A DNA stretch of 64,000 nucleotides from positions 4,376,001 through 4,440,000 of the forward strand of contig NZ_CP026100.1 in NCBI RefSeq assembly GCF_003722335.1, given 5' to 3'. This document shows, piece by piece, positions 61,798 through 64,000 of the stretch. The notes beneath the pieces are model-generated. The model was not told the origin of the DNA. It did no database searches and worked only from the letters and a program-made list of their open reading frames with translations. This stretch comes from Caulobacter flavus (lineage in GTDB: Bacteria; Pseudomonadota; Alphaproteobacteria; Caulobacterales; Caulobacteraceae). The first letter of the stretch is position 1, and each line of letters opens with the position of its first letter. Made by a program: the position numbers and the translations under genes.

Positions 61798-63894
<2,097 letters not shown>

Positions 63895-63904
63895 GCGCCC
63901 AAAC

Positions 63905-63930
63905 TCCTCCCTCGCTTTAGCGGGGGAGGA
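63905..63930. terminator. Hairpin between convergent S9 peptidase and the edge gene
   Basis: An 11-base stem (TCCTCCCTCGC with GCGGGGGAGGA, one G-U) with a TTTA loop. It resembles the short arm of the palindromic repeat family but differs in sequence. It may terminate both genes. Confidence 0.55.
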
Positions 63931-63937
63931 ACCACGA

Positions 63938-64000
63938 TCAGATCCGGCCCGTCGCGACCGCCCAGGTCAGGCGGGCCTTTTTTTCGAGCTCGCCCATCTC
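63938..64000 (-). CDS. 3' end of an unidentified gene (partial)
   Basis: The reverse strand is open for 20 codons from the window edge and ends in a TGA at 63938. It encodes a basic tail (EMGELEKKARLTWAVATGRI). Position opposite the S9 peptidase with a shared hairpin fits a convergent gene end. The family cannot be named. Confidence 0.45.
   Translation of the reverse strand, partial: EMGELEKKARLTWAVATGRI

Overview
This window is a chromosomal segment of a GC-rich alphaproteobacterium, most likely a Caulobacter or close relative. The basis is the codon usage, the clpX / clpP / tig neighbourhood, TamA-TamB, a GlnB-GlnA pair, and many small alphaproteobacterial hypothetical proteins. The species call is inference; no marker rRNA is present. 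I see no phage, insertion sequence, CRISPR array or rRNA. One tRNA (Leu, anticodon TAG) is present. The genes are mostly core metabolism and housekeeping, packed into short operons with ATGA, TGATG or TTGA stop/start overlaps.

Layout: 0.2-5.7 kb is a leftward arginine succinyltransferase (AST) operon in the order M20 hydrolase, astA, astD, astB, GNAT, without astE or astC. 5.9-11.8 kb is tamA-tamB (outer-membrane translocation and assembly). 12.1-15.5 kb is a rightward trio of circularly permuted ATP-grasp, alpha-E and transglutaminase proteins, a predicted and little-studied peptide-ligase system; the transglutaminase ends in a polyglutamine tail. 15.5-16.7 kb holds an SPFH lipoprotein and a small membrane protein. 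16.7-19.5 kb is the sulfate importer cysTWA. 19.9-23.1 kb is a two-gene pectin operon (PL11 and PL22 lyases, both with signal peptides) behind a perfect palindrome.

23.2-33.3 kb is mixed: fatty-acid hydroxylase, DUF805, porin-like OMP, KAS III-like synthase, SRPBCC protein, Ste24-like M48 protease, a complete polar amino-acid ABC importer, and small proteins. 33.4-41.4 kb carries recG, clpX, a HAD phosphatase, clpP and tig, that is, protein quality control and DNA repair. 41.5-46.9 kb has tRNA-Leu, metA behind a structured leader that ends in a terminator hairpin, and a leftward operon of a Cys-less thiolase homologue, a histidine phosphatase and NnrE/NnrD. 47.1-48.9 kb is glnB-glnA.

49-55.3 kb holds rsgA, a monooxygenase-like protein, a Kazal lipoprotein, a tandem pair of exported amidohydrolase-fold proteins (the second without metal ligands), GNAT and a small orphan. 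55.5-63.9 kb holds parE, recN, bamD, lpxC and an S9 peptidase. Incomplete genes lie at both window ends.

The main non-coding signals are a dispersed GC-rich palindromic repeat found only between convergent genes (three copies plus one look-alike), several strong intrinsic terminators, one orphan terminator near 41.8 kb, and the metA leader.
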